DNA from: Agromyces marinus
GTDB lineage: Bacteria > Actinomycetota > Actinomycetes > Actinomycetales > Microbacteriaceae
Assembly (NCBI RefSeq): GCF_021442325.1
Contig: NZ_CP087879.1
Coordinates: 1,302,001-1,366,000 of the forward strand
Direction: 5' to 3'
Length of the DNA: 64,000 nucleotides
Shown: piece by piece, positions 26,752-36,052 of the stretch
Numbering within the stretch: the first letter of the stretch is position 1
Layout: each line of letters opens with the position of its first letter
Notes under the pieces: model-generated
What the model was told of the DNA's origin: nothing
Seen by the model: only the letters and a program-made list of their open reading frames with translations
The model's database searches: none
Program-made: the position numbers and the translations under genes

Positions 26752-27535
26752 CCTGCCCCAGGGCACGCGCCTGCAGAAGGCGCTCGCGGCGGCGGGCGTC
26801 GCCAGTCGCCGCGTCGCGGAAGACCTCATCGTCGCCGGCCGTGTCGAGGTGAACGGCGTGGTCGTGACCGAGCTCGGCCGGCGCATCGACCCCCTCGCCG
26901 ACCTCGTCTCGGTCGACGGCACCGCGGTGCAGCTCGACCAGGAGAAGCGCTACTACATGCTCAACAAGCCGCGCGGCGTGGTCTCGACGATGCGCGACGA
27001 GCAGGGCCGGCCAGACCTGCGGCGCTTCACCGACCCGCTCGACGTGCGCGTCTTCAACGTCGGGCGCCTCGACGGCGACACGACCGGCCTGCTCGTGCTC
27101 ACCAACGACGGCGACCTCGCGCACGTGCTCTCGCACCCGTCGTTCGGCGTCGAGAAGACCTACATCGCGAAGGTGGGCGGGCGGATGACTCCGCAGACCC
27201 TGCAGCAGCTCAAGCGCGGGGTCGACCTCGAGGACGGCCCGATCCGCGCGGACCGCGCGAAGATCCTGCAGGCCGCGGGCGACCAGCGGCACACCATGGT
27301 CGAGGTCACGCTGCACTCGGGTCGCAACCGGATCGTGCGACGTATGCTCGACGCGGTGGGGCATCCGGTCGTCGAACTCGTCCGGCGCCAGTTCGGCCCG
27401 CTCCACCTCGGCACGCTCCGTTCGGGCGAGCTGCGCGAACTCGAGCGTGACGAGGTCGGCAAGCTCCTCACGATCGTGCGCGACGCCGAGGCCCGTCGGA
27501 GCACCGACGCGGACGGGAAGAAGGGGAACGCCTAG
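26738..27535 (+). CDS. rluB: 23S rRNA pseudouridine synthase, RluB/RsuA family
   Basis: 265 residues: an N-terminal S4 domain (RLQKALAAAGVASRRVAEDL) and the RsuA-type catalytic domain with the nucleophilic Asp in VGRLDGDTTGLLVLTNDG, plus KTYIAKVGG and SGRNRIVRRMLDAVGHPV. GTG 26738 has a strong AGGAGG 9 bases upstream within scpB. Whether it modifies the RluB site or another one cannot be told from the sequence. Its TAG stop abuts the tyrA ATG. Confidence 0.92.
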   Translation: MTSSDLPQGTRLQKALAAAGVASRRVAEDLIVAGRVEVNGVVVTELGRRIDPLADLVSVDGTAVQLDQEKRYYMLNKPRGVVSTMRDEQGRPDLRRFTDPLDVRVFNVGRLDGDTTGLLVLTNDGDLAHVLSHPSFGVEKTYIAKVGGRMTPQTLQQLKRGVDLEDGPIRADRAKILQAAGDQRHTMVEVTLHSGRNRIVRRMLDAVGHPVVELVRRQFGPLHLGTLRSGELRELERDEVGKLLTIVRDAEARRSTDADGKKGNA

Positions 27536-28618
27536 ATGGTCGAGTCACGACTCGTCGGTCCGGTGCGCGTCGTCGGCACGGGCCTGCTCGGCACGAGCGT
27601 GGCGTTGGGCCTGCGCACCCGCGGCATCGACGTGATCCTCGCCGATGCCTCGCCCACGCACGTCGCGATCGCGATCGACCTCGGCGCAGGTCGCGCCGAA
27701 GCCGACGGCGACGCGCCCCAGCTCGTGGTCGTCGCCGTCCCGCCGGATGTCACGGCGCGGGTCGTGGCATCCGAACTGGCGGCCTTCCCCGAGGCGATCG
27801 TGACTGATGTCGCGAGCGTGAAGGGCGGCATCCTCGCCGACCTCGTCGCCGCGGGCGCCGACGTGTCGCGGTACATCGGGTCGCACCCCCTCGCGGGCCG
27901 CGAGCGCGGCGGACCGCTCGCCGCGCGCGCCGACCTGTTCGCGGGCCGGCCGTGGGTCGTCGCGGCGCACGACGAGATCAGCTACCGGCGGGCGAGCGCG
28001 ATCGACGACCTCATCCTCGACCTCGGCGCGACCCTCGTCGAGATGACCCCCGACGCGCACGATCGCGGGGTCGCGCTCATCTCGCACGTGCCGCAGGTCG
28101 TCTCGAGCATCATGGCGCGGCGATTCATCGACGCGCCGAACGATGCGCTGGGCCTCGCCGGGCAGGGCGTGCGCGACGTCACTCGCGTCGCCGCGAGCGA
28201 CCCGGACCTGTGGGTGCAGATCCTCGGCGCGAACGCGGCGCCCGTGCGCGACATCCTGCTGGCCTACCGCGACGACCTCGACCGCTTCATCGACGCGCTC
28301 GCCGACCCGGCCGCGCCCGGAGCCCGACGCCGCGTCGCCGAGGAACTCACGGGCGGGAACACGGGCGTCGAGCGGCTCCCGGGCAAGCACGGCACCGACA
28401 AGCGCTTCACCACGATCGTCGTCATGGTCGACGACCGGCCGGGCCAGCTGGCCCGGCTGCTCGCCGAGATCGGCGAGATCGGCGTCAACCTCGAAGACCT
28501 CCGCCTCGAGCACTCCCCGGGCCGCCAGGTCGGCCTCGCCGAAGTGCAGGTCGTGCCCGAGGCGGCCGACCGACTGACCACCGAGCTGGCCGCACGCGGC
28601 TGGCGGATCGCAGGATGA
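27536..28618 (+). CDS. tyrA: Prephenate dehydrogenase
   Basis: 360 residues. N-terminal NAD(P)-binding fold [16 protein letters not shown], catalytic segment [14 protein letters not shown] (His in SHP), helical dimerisation region, and a C-terminal ACT domain ([19 protein letters not shown], about 290-360) likely for tyrosine feedback. Converts prephenate to 4-hydroxyphenylpyruvate. The ATG directly follows the rluB stop; its stop overlaps the cmk ATG. The scpAB-rluB-tyrA-cmk-der order is common in Actinobacteria. Confidence 0.94.
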   Translation: MVESRLVGPVRVVGTGLLGTSVALGLRTRGIDVILADASPTHVAIAIDLGAGRAEADGDAPQLVVVAVPPDVTARVVASELAAFPEAIVTDVASVKGGILADLVAAGADVSRYIGSHPLAGRERGGPLAARADLFAGRPWVVAAHDEISYRRASAIDDLILDLGATLVEMTPDAHDRGVALISHVPQVVSSIMARRFIDAPNDALGLAGQGVRDVTRVAASDPDLWVQILGANAAPVRDILLAYRDDLDRFIDALADPAAPGARRRVAEELTGGNTGVERLPGKHGTDKRFTTIVVMVDDRPGQLARLLAEIGEIGVNLEDLRLEHSPGRQVGLAEVQVVPEAADRLTTELAARGWRIAG

Positions 28619-29310
28619 ACATGCACCACGACCCCGTCCACCCCTTCGTCGTCGCCGTCGACGGTCCCGCAGGCAGCGGGAAGTCCAGCGTGTCCAAGGC
28701 GGTCGCCCGCAGTCTCGGCTGGGGATTCCTCGACACGGGCGCGGCCTACCGGGCGCTCGCCTGGCACACGGTCGCCTCGGGCGTCGACGCCGAGGACGCG
28801 GCATCCGTCATCGCCTGCCTCGACTCGTTCGACTACCGGATCGGGACCGACCCGACGGGGTACGCCGTCCACGTCGGGGCGACCGACGTGACCCGGGCGA
28901 TCCGGGAACCGGGCATCTCGGGGGTCGTCAGCCTCGTCGCGCGCGTCCCGGAGGTGCGCACCGACCTCATCGAGCGGTTCCGGGCGATCATGGCGGCCGA
29001 GCGCCGCGGCGGCATCGTCGTCGAGGGCCGGGACATCACGACCGTCGTCGCGCCCGACGCCCCCTCGCGCATCCTCCTCACCGCGTCGGAGGAGGTGCGG
29101 ATGGCGCGGCGCTCGGCGGAACTCGTCGGGCACTCGGCCGCCGCGACCGGCGCGCAGCTGCGCGCACGCGACGCCGCCGACTCGAAGGTCGTCGACTTCA
29201 TGAACGCCGCCGACGGCGTCGTCACGGTCGACTCGACCGACCTCGACTTCGACCAGACCGTCGAGGCCGTGCTCGCGGTCATCCGCGACGCTCAGGTTCG
29301 AACTGGTTGA
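28615..29310 (+). CDS. cmk: Cytidylate kinase
   Basis: Phosphorylates CMP/dCMP; 231 residues, normal for the long-form CMP kinase. Seen: P-loop [30 protein letters not shown], the NMP-binding insert, [18 protein letters not shown] and a lid [12 protein letters not shown] 28615 overlaps the tyrA stop (ATGA). A second in-frame ATG two codons later is possible. Confidence 0.95.
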   Translation: MNMHHDPVHPFVVAVDGPAGSGKSSVSKAVARSLGWGFLDTGAAYRALAWHTVASGVDAEDAASVIACLDSFDYRIGTDPTGYAVHVGATDVTRAIREPGISGVVSLVARVPEVRTDLIERFRAIMAAERRGGIVVEGRDITTVVAPDAPSRILLTASEEVRMARRSAELVGHSAAATGAQLRARDAADSKVVDFMNAADGVVTVDSTDLDFDQTVEAVLAVIRDAQVRTG

Positions 29311-29360
29311 ATAGACCGGTTGTGCGCCCGCGCGCGACCCCGAGACACCCAGGAGTTGGA

Positions 29361-30872
29361 ATGACCGATCGCGACGACGAGTTCGACGCACCCGACGACG
29401 ACCTCGCCGAGCGCCTCGCGGGCGTCGACGACGAGCTCGCCGAGCAGCGCGCCGCCGCACTCCGGTCGGGGCTCGACGACTACGACCTGGAGGACGAGGA
29501 CCTCGACCTGCTCGAGCACGCCGAGGAGGGCGAGGAGGGCATCCGCTACCTCCCGGCGCTGCCGGTCATCGCGATCGTGGGCCGCCCGAACGTGGGCAAG
29601 TCGGCGCTCGTGAACCGCATCCTCGGGCGCCGCGAAGCCGTCGTCGAGGACACGCCCGGCGTGACCCGGGACCGCGTGTCGTACAAGGGCGAGTGGCTCG
29701 ACCGACGCTTCACGCTCGTCGACACGGGCGGTTGGGAGCCCGACGCGCGGGGCATCGACGCGTCGGTCGCGGCGCAGGCCGAGGTCGCGATCGAACTGTG
29801 CGACGTCGTGCTGTTCGTGGTGGATGCCACGGTCGGCGCGACCGCGACCGACGAGCACGTCGTGCGGCTGCTCCGCAAGACGAAGAAGCCCGTGTTCCTC
29901 GTCGCGAACAAGGTCGACGACGCCCGCCAGGAGCCCGAGGCGGCGGCGCTCTGGAACCTCGGCCTGGGCGAGCCGTACCCGGTCTCGGCGCTGCACGGCC
30001 GCGGCGTCGCCGACATGCTCGAAGCGGTCTTCAAGGTCCTTCCGCAGGTTTCGGCCGTCGCGAAGGACGAGTTCGGCGGCCCTCGCCGGGTCGCGATCCT
30101 CGGGCGCCCGAACGTGGGCAAGTCGAGCCTGCTCAACAAGGCGGCCCGCGAGGAGCGCGTCGTCGTCAACGACCTCGCCGGCACCACGCGCGACCCGGTC
30201 GACGAGCAGATCGAGCTCGGCGGCAAGGTGTGGCGCTTCGTCGACACCGCCGGCATCCGCCGCCGCGTGCACCTGCAGCAGGGCGCCGACTTCTACGCGT
30301 CGCTGCGCACGCAGGCCGCGCTCGAGAAGGCCGAGGTCGCCGTCGTGCTCCTCGATGTCTCGCAGCCGATCTCCGAACAGGACGTGCGCATCATCGACCT
30401 CGTGCTCGAGTCGGGCCGCGCGCTCGTGCTCGCGTACAACAAGTGGGACCTCCTCGACGACGACCGTCGCCGCTACCTCGAGCGCGAGATCGAGCAGGAC
30501 CTGCACCACGTGCAGTGGGCGCCGCGCGTGAACATCTCCGCGAAGACCGGCCGGCACCTCGAGAAGCTCGTGCCCGCCCTGGAGACCGCGCTCGAGTCGT
30601 GGGACACGCGCATCCCGACCGGCAAGTTCAACGCGTTCCTCACCGAGCTCGTCCAGGCCCACCCGCACCCCCTGCGGGGCGGCAAGCAGCCGCGCATCCT
30701 GTTCGGCACCCAGGCGTCGACGCGCCCGCCGACCTTCGTGCTGTTCACGACCGGGTTCCTCGACCCCGGCTACCGCCGGTTCATCCAGCGCCGCCTGCGC
30801 GAGATCTACGGCTTCGTCGGCACGCCCATCGTGACGAACATGCGCGTCCGCGAGAAGCGGCAGCGCGCGTAG
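29361..30872 (+). CDS. der: Ribosome-assembly GTPase Der
   Basis: 503 residues. An acidic N-terminal extension of about 65 residues (typical for actinobacteria) precedes two GTPase domains, each with GRPNVGKS (about 74-81 and 248-255), DTGGWEPD / DTAGIRR switch regions and NKVD / NKWD specificity motifs, then a C-terminal KH-like domain. It acts in 50S subunit maturation. ATG 29361 has AGGAG upstream; the frame extends further back to a TTG at 29307, but that region looks non-coding. Ends four bases before the convergent acetyltransferase gene. Confidence 0.96.
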   Translation: MTDRDDEFDAPDDDLAERLAGVDDELAEQRAAALRSGLDDYDLEDEDLDLLEHAEEGEEGIRYLPALPVIAIVGRPNVGKSALVNRILGRREAVVEDTPGVTRDRVSYKGEWLDRRFTLVDTGGWEPDARGIDASVAAQAEVAIELCDVVLFVVDATVGATATDEHVVRLLRKTKKPVFLVANKVDDARQEPEAAALWNLGLGEPYPVSALHGRGVADMLEAVFKVLPQVSAVAKDEFGGPRRVAILGRPNVGKSSLLNKAAREERVVVNDLAGTTRDPVDEQIELGGKVWRFVDTAGIRRRVHLQQGADFYASLRTQAALEKAEVAVVLLDVSQPISEQDVRIIDLVLESGRALVLAYNKWDLLDDDRRRYLEREIEQDLHHVQWAPRVNISAKTGRHLEKLVPALETALESWDTRIPTGKFNAFLTELVQAHPHPLRGGKQPRILFGTQASTRPPTFVLFTTGFLDPGYRRFIQRRLREIYGFVGTPIVTNMRVREKRQRA

Positions 30873-30876
30873 GGCG

Positions 30877-31515
30877 TCACTCGCCCAGCAAGACCTGCAT
30901 GATCGCGCGGTCGGGCTTCGGGCGCGCGACCTCGACGAAGCCGGCCGCCGCGTACATCGGCACGGTGCCGGGGAAGAGGTCGGCCGCGGGCGTCTTCGCG
31001 CCGTTCGCGCGCCTGACCTCGGTGTCGACGGCATAGGCTTCGACCACCCTCGCGCCGTGCGACCGCGCGTGCTCGACGGCCGCCCGGGCGAGGGCGCCAG
31101 CGACGCCGCGCCGGCGATGCGCCCGCGGCACCACGAAGCACGAGACCGACCACACCCCGGGGTCGTCGAAGTCGGCCTCGGGCGATGCCGGCCCGAGCCG
31201 CCCGTGCGGGAGGCGTACGAGCGCGGGCCGAGGCTCGACCGCGCACCACCCGACGGGCGTGTCGTCGTCGTACGCGATGAGGCCCGGCCCGGGCTCAGGG
31301 CCGGCGAGCTGGGCGGCCAGGCGGCCCCGCAGTTCGTCGCGCGGCGCGGTGTCGAACTCGGCGCCGCGCAGCTTGTACCACTGGCACCAGCACCCGGCCG
31401 GGTCGCCGCGCGTGCCGAACACCGCCTCGACGTCGGCGAACGGCGCCTCACGCGCCGAGACGACGCGGAACCGCGGTGCGGTCGGTGCGGGGGCGGCCTC
31501 GGCAGGCTCGGTCAT
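30877..31515 (-). CDS. GNAT family N-acetyltransferase
   Basis: 212 residues. Seen: an N-terminal GDPAGCWCQWYKLRG segment found in a particular GNAT subgroup, GLIAYDDDTPVGWCAVEPRP (beta4), and the acetyl-CoA loop SCFVVPRAHRRRGVAGALAR (motif A, Q/R-x-x-G-x-A). C-terminal PMYAAAGFVEVARP is typical. Substrate unknown. The ATG overlaps the stop of the oxidoreductase gene (ATGA), so the two are co-translated. Confidence 0.85.
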   Translation of the reverse strand: MTEPAEAAPAPTAPRFRVVSAREAPFADVEAVFGTRGDPAGCWCQWYKLRGAEFDTAPRDELRGRLAAQLAGPEPGPGLIAYDDDTPVGWCAVEPRPALVRLPHGRLGPASPEADFDDPGVWSVSCFVVPRAHRRRGVAGALARAAVEHARSHGARVVEAYAVDTEVRRANGAKTPAADLFPGTVPMYAAAGFVEVARPKPDRAIMQVLLGE

Positions 31516-32018
31516 GGGGAGACGCTCTCGCCCGCCGGCGACCTGCGCGGATCGAGTCGAAGGGCGCGCAGGTCGAGCGCCATGACGCGCAGTGCCGCCG
31601 GGTCGCCGGTGAACCTCTCGCCGAGTGCCATGCGGCCGAGCATCGCGGCGGCCTTCGGGTGGCGGCGCTGGTAGTCGGCGAGCAGGTCGAACCGGGCGTC
31701 CTCGTCGAGGTCGACGGCGGTCGCCGCGTACCGGTCCGAACGCCAGTGGACGCCGACGTGCGGCCGTGCGAGCGCGTTGCGGTACCAGTCGGTGCGCGAG
31801 CCCCGGCTCGCGACGACCCACAGCGTCGGGGGAGCCGAGCCGGAGCGCTCGCTCCGGACGACCTCGAGCACGGTCTGCCGTTCGACCCCGCTGCGGCGCC
31901 CCGTCGCGCTCAGCATGAGGTACCGGCCGCCCATCATCTCGCCGAGTCCCGCCCGGTAGATCGCCGCTGGGGCGCGGTAGAACCAGCTCAGCAGGGGTCC
32001 GGGCTTCTTCATCGCCAT
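31512..32018 (-). CDS. F420/deazaflavin-dependent nitroreductase family protein
   Basis: 168 residues of the DDN-like split-barrel family (pyridoxamine-oxidase fold). Seen: LMLSATGRRSGVERQTVLEV, LWVVASRGSRTDWYRNALAR and HVGVHW, the typical order of this actinobacterial group, which uses F420 or related cofactors. The ATG at 32018 lies 6 bases after a minus-strand TAGGCT, fitting a leaderless start; a second ATG two codons in also works. Divergent from marR across a palindrome, so MarR may control it. Confidence 0.82.
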   Translation of the reverse strand: MAMKKPGPLLSWFYRAPAAIYRAGLGEMMGGRYLMLSATGRRSGVERQTVLEVVRSERSGSAPPTLWVVASRGSRTDWYRNALARPHVGVHWRSDRYAATAVDLDEDARFDLLADYQRRHPKAAAMLGRMALGERFTGDPAALRVMALDLRALRLDPRRSPAGESVSP

Positions 32019-32024
32019 CCGTTC

Positions 32025-32030
32025 AGCCTA
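32025..32030 (-). promoter_or_regulatory. -10 element of leaderless oxidoreductase gene
   Basis: Minus-strand TAGGCT ends 6 bases before the ATG at 32018. Confidence 0.45.
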
Positions 32031-32059
32031 GGAGCTCGACCCGGCGCCGCACGCGCAAC

Positions 32060-32080
32060 ATTGTGAAGTATCATCACGAT
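32060..32080. promoter_or_regulatory. Candidate MarR operator
   Basis: Interrupted palindrome ATTGTGA-N7-TCACGAT (six of seven arm positions paired) immediately before the marR start codon, between the divergent marR and oxidoreductase genes. The spacing and A+T content fit a MarR-family site; autoregulation is inferred. Confidence 0.5.
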
Positions 32081-32551
32081 ATGGCCACGCCCGCGACCGT
32101 GCTCGACCGGCTGCTCGAGATCAGCGACCTGTTCCAACGCGACCTCGCCCGCGAGTTCGCGGGCACCTCGCTCACCGCGTCGCGCACCCGGCTGCTGTGG
32201 GAGCTCGTGCACGAGGGGCCCAGCACCCAGCACGCGCTCGCGGAACGGCTCGAGGTCAGCCCGCGGAACGTCACCGGCCTGGTCGACGCGCTCGAGGCAT
32301 CCGGCTACGTCCGGCGCGAGCCGCACCCGAGCGACCGCCGTGCGTTCCTCGTCACCCTCACCGCGGCCGCCGAAGCGCTCATGACCGAGATGCAGCGCGA
32401 CCACGCCGAACTCTCCGAAACCCTGCTCGCCGCGGTCGCGCCCGAGGATCGCGCCGCGTTCCTGCGCGGCGCCGAGGCCGTCGCCGACCGGCTCCGCGGG
32501 CTCGTCGAGACCGCCGAGGCCGGCCGTGCGGCCAGCCGGAGGGAGCCGTGA
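32081..32551 (+). CDS. MarR family transcriptional regulator
   Basis: 156 residues with the winged helix-turn-helix GPSTQHALAERLEVSPRNVT, GLVDALEASGYVRREPHPSD and the wing RRAFLVTLTAAAEAL. ATG 32081 is chosen because it follows a TATCAT-like -10 at leaderless distance; GTG 32063 in frame would put part of the operator in the coding region. Ligand unknown. The adjacent membrane protein gene starts 1 base after its stop and is probably co-transcribed. Confidence 0.88.
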   Translation: MATPATVLDRLLEISDLFQRDLAREFAGTSLTASRTRLLWELVHEGPSTQHALAERLEVSPRNVTGLVDALEASGYVRREPHPSDRRAFLVTLTAAAEALMTEMQRDHAELSETLLAAVAPEDRAAFLRGAEAVADRLRGLVETAEAGRAASRREP

Positions 32552-32552
32552 C

Positions 32553-33209
32553 ATGACCGCGGAGGTCCGACGCGCGCCCGTGGCATCCGTCGCCCGTCGG
32601 GTCGGCGCGACCGCCCTGCGGGCGCTGAGACTCGAACTGCGCATCTACGCCAGCATCGGCCGGCTCATCGCCCGGCGCCCGGCGATCGCCCCCGGCGCGA
32701 GCGGGTTCGGCTACCACGCACCCGTCATCACGATCCTCTGGATCTTCATCGTGCTCTCGGCCGTCGAGATCCCGATCCTCGACCTCATCGTCCACCGCTG
32801 GCCCGTCGTGCGCATCACCGTGCTCGTCATCGGGATCTGGGGACTCACCTGGATGATCGGGCTCCTCGCCGCCTATCTGATGCGGCCGCACACGGTCGGG
32901 CCCGACGGCATCCGCGTGCGCGAGGGCCTCGAGACCGACGTGCTGCTCGCCTGGGACGACATCGCCTCGGTCGCGCGCGAGCGCCGCATCGACGAACCCA
33001 AGACGCCGAAGGTCACTGAAGCGGACGGCACCCGAACGCTGTCACTGCGGATGCAGAACGAGACCGCCGTGCTCATCGAGCTCGAACGGCCGACCCGGGT
33101 GCGGCTGCCCGGGCAGCCCCCGCGCGGGGGCGAGCAGGTGGTCGACCACGTTCGCATCTGGGTCGACGACGTGGACGGGTTCATGGCGGCGGTGCGGCGG
33201 GAGATCTGA
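32553..33209 (+). CDS. Hypothetical membrane protein with PH-like domain
   Basis: 218 residues. Two membrane segments (about residues 49-68, ITILWIFIVLSAVEIPIL, and 76-101) are followed by a soluble C-terminal domain beginning GPDGIRVREGLETDVLLAWD that resembles the bacterial PH-like fold. Starts at ATG 32553 with GGAGG upstream. Downstream of marR, so it may be part of its regulon; the function is unknown. Confidence 0.7.
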   Translation: MTAEVRRAPVASVARRVGATALRALRLELRIYASIGRLIARRPAIAPGASGFGYHAPVITILWIFIVLSAVEIPILDLIVHRWPVVRITVLVIGIWGLTWMIGLLAAYLMRPHTVGPDGIRVREGLETDVLLAWDDIASVARERRIDEPKTPKVTEADGTRTLSLRMQNETAVLIELERPTRVRLPGQPPRGGEQVVDHVRIWVDDVDGFMAAVRREI

Positions 33210-33253
33210 ATCCGCTGCGGGCACGTGTGCACGAGCACCCCTCCGGATGCGGC

Positions 33254-33259
33254 TATGAT
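33254..33259 (+). promoter_or_regulatory. -10 element of tRNA-Pro
   Basis: TATGAT lies about 35 bases before the mature tRNA 5' end. No good -35 hexamer is visible at 16-18 bases. A short hairpin CTTCG/CGAAG lies between it and the tRNA. Confidence 0.45.
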
Positions 33260-33294
33260 TGACGAGTTGCCTTCGACGGAGACGAAGCGGGCAT

Positions 33295-33371
<77 letters not shown>

Positions 33372-33373
33372 GA

Positions 33374-33405
33374 AAGTCCCGGAAACTCAAGGGTTTCCGG
33401 GACTT
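33374..33405 (+). terminator. Terminator after tRNA-Pro
   Basis: Perfect 13-bp stem AAGTCCCGGAAAC / GTTTCCGGGACTT with a 6-base loop, three bases after the tRNA CCA end. Only a weak T-rich tail (TCCTCGTT). Confidence 0.78.
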
Positions 33406-33486
33406 CCTCGTTGGAAGCGAGGCTATCGACTCAACGGAGCAGGACCGTGGAGTCCTCGCTGGAAGTCGACGTCGGTGGACGTGGGC

Positions 33487-34371
33487 TCACGTGGCGGTCG
33501 CGTCGGTCAGCCCTCCACGTGCCGAATCCGCCCGGGCTGTGTCGGAGGCCCACGCGGCCGCACAGGCCGCGTCCCAGTACTCCGTCTGCGCTGCCGCTCC
33601 GTCGGCTGCACGCGACGGGCTTCCCATGCCCACGATCACCGACAGGGCCTCCGAGTTGGCGAGCATCCCACGGAGCGCCAGACGATGCGCCCCCACGCCG
33701 CGTTCCCGTGCGAGTGCCGCGAGCGCTGGGAGGCGCGCCGGGAGGTCGCGAGCGTGCGCGGGACCGCCGAGGGGCGAGAAGGCGAAGAACGCCAGGCCGA
33801 GGTGCTCGGCGCAACGGAGCTCCGACGTGGCATCGCCGGCGACGAGGCGGTTCTGAACGGCGGTCAGTCGGCACGACGAACGTGCCGCCTCGATCTGAGC
33901 CACGGAGGCATTCGAGATTCCGATCGCGCCGATCTTGCCTTCGCGCCGCAAGTCGTCCAGGGCGCCGAAAGCTTCTTCGAGGTCTCCGCCTTCGTCGGCG
34001 CGGTGGAGGTAGTACAGGTCGAGACGCTCGCGATTCAGGGAACGAAGGCTCGCGTCGACGTCCCGCCGCAAGCGGTCGGGTGTGTTCTCGACCGCCCACG
34101 TCGTCGGACCGGTGCGGAAGTGGCCGCCCTTGGTCATGATCACGGCACCTTCTCGCCCGCGAAGCGCCCCGGCGAGGAGGTGCTCGTTGTGAAGGTCGTC
34201 ATCGACCGTGGCATACGCTCGTGCCGTATCGAAAACACGCACCCCGGCCTCATATGCGGCGCGGATCGTGGCGACCGCGTTCGCGTCGTCGCGCAGATCC
34301 GCGGTCGAGAAGCGTCCGCAGCCTTGCGCAACGCGACCGCGGAGGAATGCGGCTGTGATCGAGCCGGTCAT
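33487..34371 (-). CDS. Aldo/keto reductase
   Basis: 294 residues of the AKR (beta/alpha)8 family. The catalytic tetrad can be placed at D48 (VFDTA), Y53 (ARAYA), K81 (VIMTKGG) and H123 (YYLHRAD); GISNASVAQIEAA and VIVGMGSPSR follow in order. Members of this family include sugar 1-dehydrogenases acting on L-fucose and related sugars, as well as general oxidoreductases, so with the isomerase-like gene nearby a sugar role is likely but not proved. The ATG overlaps the stop of the adjacent sulfatase (ATGA), so the two form an operon. Confidence 0.88.
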   Translation of the reverse strand: MTGSITAAFLRGRVAQGCGRFSTADLRDDANAVATIRAAYEAGVRVFDTARAYATVDDDLHNEHLLAGALRGREGAVIMTKGGHFRTGPTTWAVENTPDRLRRDVDASLRSLNRERLDLYYLHRADEGGDLEEAFGALDDLRREGKIGAIGISNASVAQIEAARSSCRLTAVQNRLVAGDATSELRCAEHLGLAFFAFSPLGGPAHARDLPARLPALAALARERGVGAHRLALRGMLANSEALSVIVGMGSPSRAADGAAAQTEYWDAACAAAWASDTARADSARGGLTDATAT

Positions 34372-35867
34372 CGAGGCAGCGGACCGCGGATGAGCGGGCT
34401 CATTTCCCGCATGCGATGGATAGGGGGTGTCGTCTCAGAGACGACGTACGTCCAGAGCTCACGCTGATTCGGGAACGGGTCCTCGAAATACGCCAGCCAC
34501 TCCTCCAACTTCGCGTGGAGGCGCGCCTGGACCTCTGCAGTCCCAGGAACCCCGGGTAGTGGGATGCGCCCGAAGTGGTTGTCGAGCTGATGAGTGTCGT
34601 CGGAGCGGCGGAACAGGGTATCCATGCGCCGCAGCAGCACGGTGCGGCCGACGTCCGACTCCGCATGCGGTTCCGAACCGTCTGTGCGGTCGATGTTCTC
34701 GGTCGAGTACGTCCACTCCTTGGTGTAGACGCCTCGCCACGGGGTAGTGAAGTAGAAGAGGGGCGCTGACTCGACGACGTCGTCGTCCTCGTCGCGGATC
34801 GCTGCCGACAGGTCCTTGCCGTGGACATGCTCGGGCACGTCGAGCCCCATCAGCCCGAGCAGCGTCGGCATGAGGTCGATCGTCCCCACGATCAGTTCGG
34901 ACGTGCGCGCTCGCACCTGCCCAGGGATCGACATGATCAGGGGTACGCGTGCCGACACGTCCTCGGGGCTGGACTTGTGCCAATGGTTGTTGAACGCGCC
35001 GAAGGTCTCGCCGTGGTCGCTCGTGTACACGATGATCGTGTTTTCACGCACGCCGCGCTCATCAAGCGCTGCAATGACTCGGCCGACGTTGGCGTCGACC
35101 TCGCTGCAGAGGGCTAGGTAGCCCTGGGTCATCAGGCGCGTGCGCTCGTTGACCGGGACCGTGGGGCGAAGGGTGAGAGCATCCGGGTCGTAGAGGTCCT
35201 TGAACTCGTCAGGCGCGTCGAACGAGGTGTACTTCGCATCGTCTCCGCCGTTGTGGTTGTGCGGCGCGTGGTACGAGACGAACAGGGTGAACGGGTCATC
35301 GACGCTCTGGTTCTCGATGAAGCGCAGGGCCTGATCGGTCTGCCCTTCCACCTCCCAACAACCGAAGTGCACCTTCTCGTCGCCGTCCCAGAAGAAGGAG
35401 TTGTCGGGGTCGTAGTTGACCGCGCAGTTGTTCGACAGGAATTCGTCATCGAAGCCGTGGCGATCCGGTCCGGCCGGGATCGGGCGGTTCCGGTCTCCAC
35501 CGTACAGGTGCCACTTGCCGACATACCCGTTGCGGTATCCGTGGCGCCGGGTGACTTCGGCGAACGAGTCACCGAGGTCTGTCGCCAGGCGCCGGTCGTT
35601 CGTGAAGCAGTTGTTCCACAGCGGGTGCACGCCCGAGATGAGCATGCTCCGCGCGGGCGTGCAGACGGGCGAGTTCGAGACCGCGTGATCGAACAACAGG
35701 CCCCGTTCGGCAAGTCGATCGAGGTGTGGGGTCTTCACGTCGCTGAGCCCGTACGCACCCAGCATGTCTCGCGACTGCTGGTCGGAGAAGATGAACACGA
35801 GGTTCGGCCGCCGGGGGGATCCTGTCGTCGGTGCGGGCGCGTCGTGATCGTATATGAACCGGTTCAT
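34368..35867 (-). CDS. Sulfatase (type I, Cys-type)
   Basis: 499 residues of the alkaline phosphatase/sulfatase superfamily. Metal ligands in FIFSDQQSRD (D29), the formylglycine signature C-T-P-A-R with C69 in SPVCTPARSML, GKWHLYG (Lys/His) and YTSDHGE (Asp/His) are all present. No signal peptide: the N-terminus MNRFIYDHDAPAP is hydrophilic, so it acts in the cytoplasm. The Cys type needs a formylglycine-generating enzyme, which is not in the window. ATG 35867 has GGGAGG upstream. The first four codons lie inside a palindromic LacI-type operator. The sulfated substrate is unknown, probably an imported oligosaccharide. Confidence 0.92.
   Translation of the reverse strand: MNRFIYDHDAPAPTTGSPRRPNLVFIFSDQQSRDMLGAYGLSDVKTPHLDRLAERGLLFDHAVSNSPVCTPARSMLISGVHPLWNNCFTNDRRLATDLGDSFAEVTRRHGYRNGYVGKWHLYGGDRNRPIPAGPDRHGFDDEFLSNNCAVNYDPDNSFFWDGDEKVHFGCWEVEGQTDQALRFIENQSVDDPFTLFVSYHAPHNHNGGDDAKYTSFDAPDEFKDLYDPDALTLRPTVPVNERTRLMTQGYLALCSEVDANVGRVIAALDERGVRENTIIVYTSDHGETFGAFNNHWHKSSPEDVSARVPLIMSIPGQVRARTSELIVGTIDLMPTLLGLMGLDVPEHVHGKDLSAAIRDEDDDVVESAPLFYFTTPWRGVYTKEWTYSTENIDRTDGSEPHAESDVGRTVLLRRMDTLFRRSDDTHQLDNHFGRIPLPGVPGTAEVQARLHAKLEEWLAYFEDPFPNQRELWTYVVSETTPPIHRMREMSPLIRGPLPR
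35854..35867. promoter_or_regulatory. LacI-type operator overlapping sulfatase start codon
   Basis: Perfect 14-base palindrome ATGAACCGGTTCAT containing the sulfatase ATG on the minus strand. The central CGGTT/AACCG core matches the LacI-family consensus. A near copy lies at 36001. Confidence 0.65.
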
Positions 35868-35990
35868 GAGGATGATCCTCCCACAGCTTCATTCGACATG
35901 GGGGGTCACAGGGCCCTTGGTTGTCAGCAATCTGGCCATGCATCGCTCCTCCAGTTCGAGGTGGGTATATGCGATCGCGGCGGCATCTGC

Positions 35991-36012
35991 TACATTTTCG
36001 TGAATCGGTTCA
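35991..36012 (+). promoter_or_regulatory. -10 and LacI-type operator of the importer operon
   Basis: TACATT (35991-35996) is followed after four bases by TGAATCGGTTCA (36001-36012), one base different from the operator at 35855-35866. The operator would cover the transcription start of the binding-protein operon, a position suited to repression. No strong -35 was seen. Confidence 0.6.
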
Positions 36013-36052
36013 TTGCGACCGAATCCCTGTCCAAGCAAAGAAGGTTGTCACA

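Noticed and set aside
29292-31451. 719-residue leftward open frame opposite der
   Set aside because: Antisense shadow of der and part of the GNAT gene; no recognised motif.
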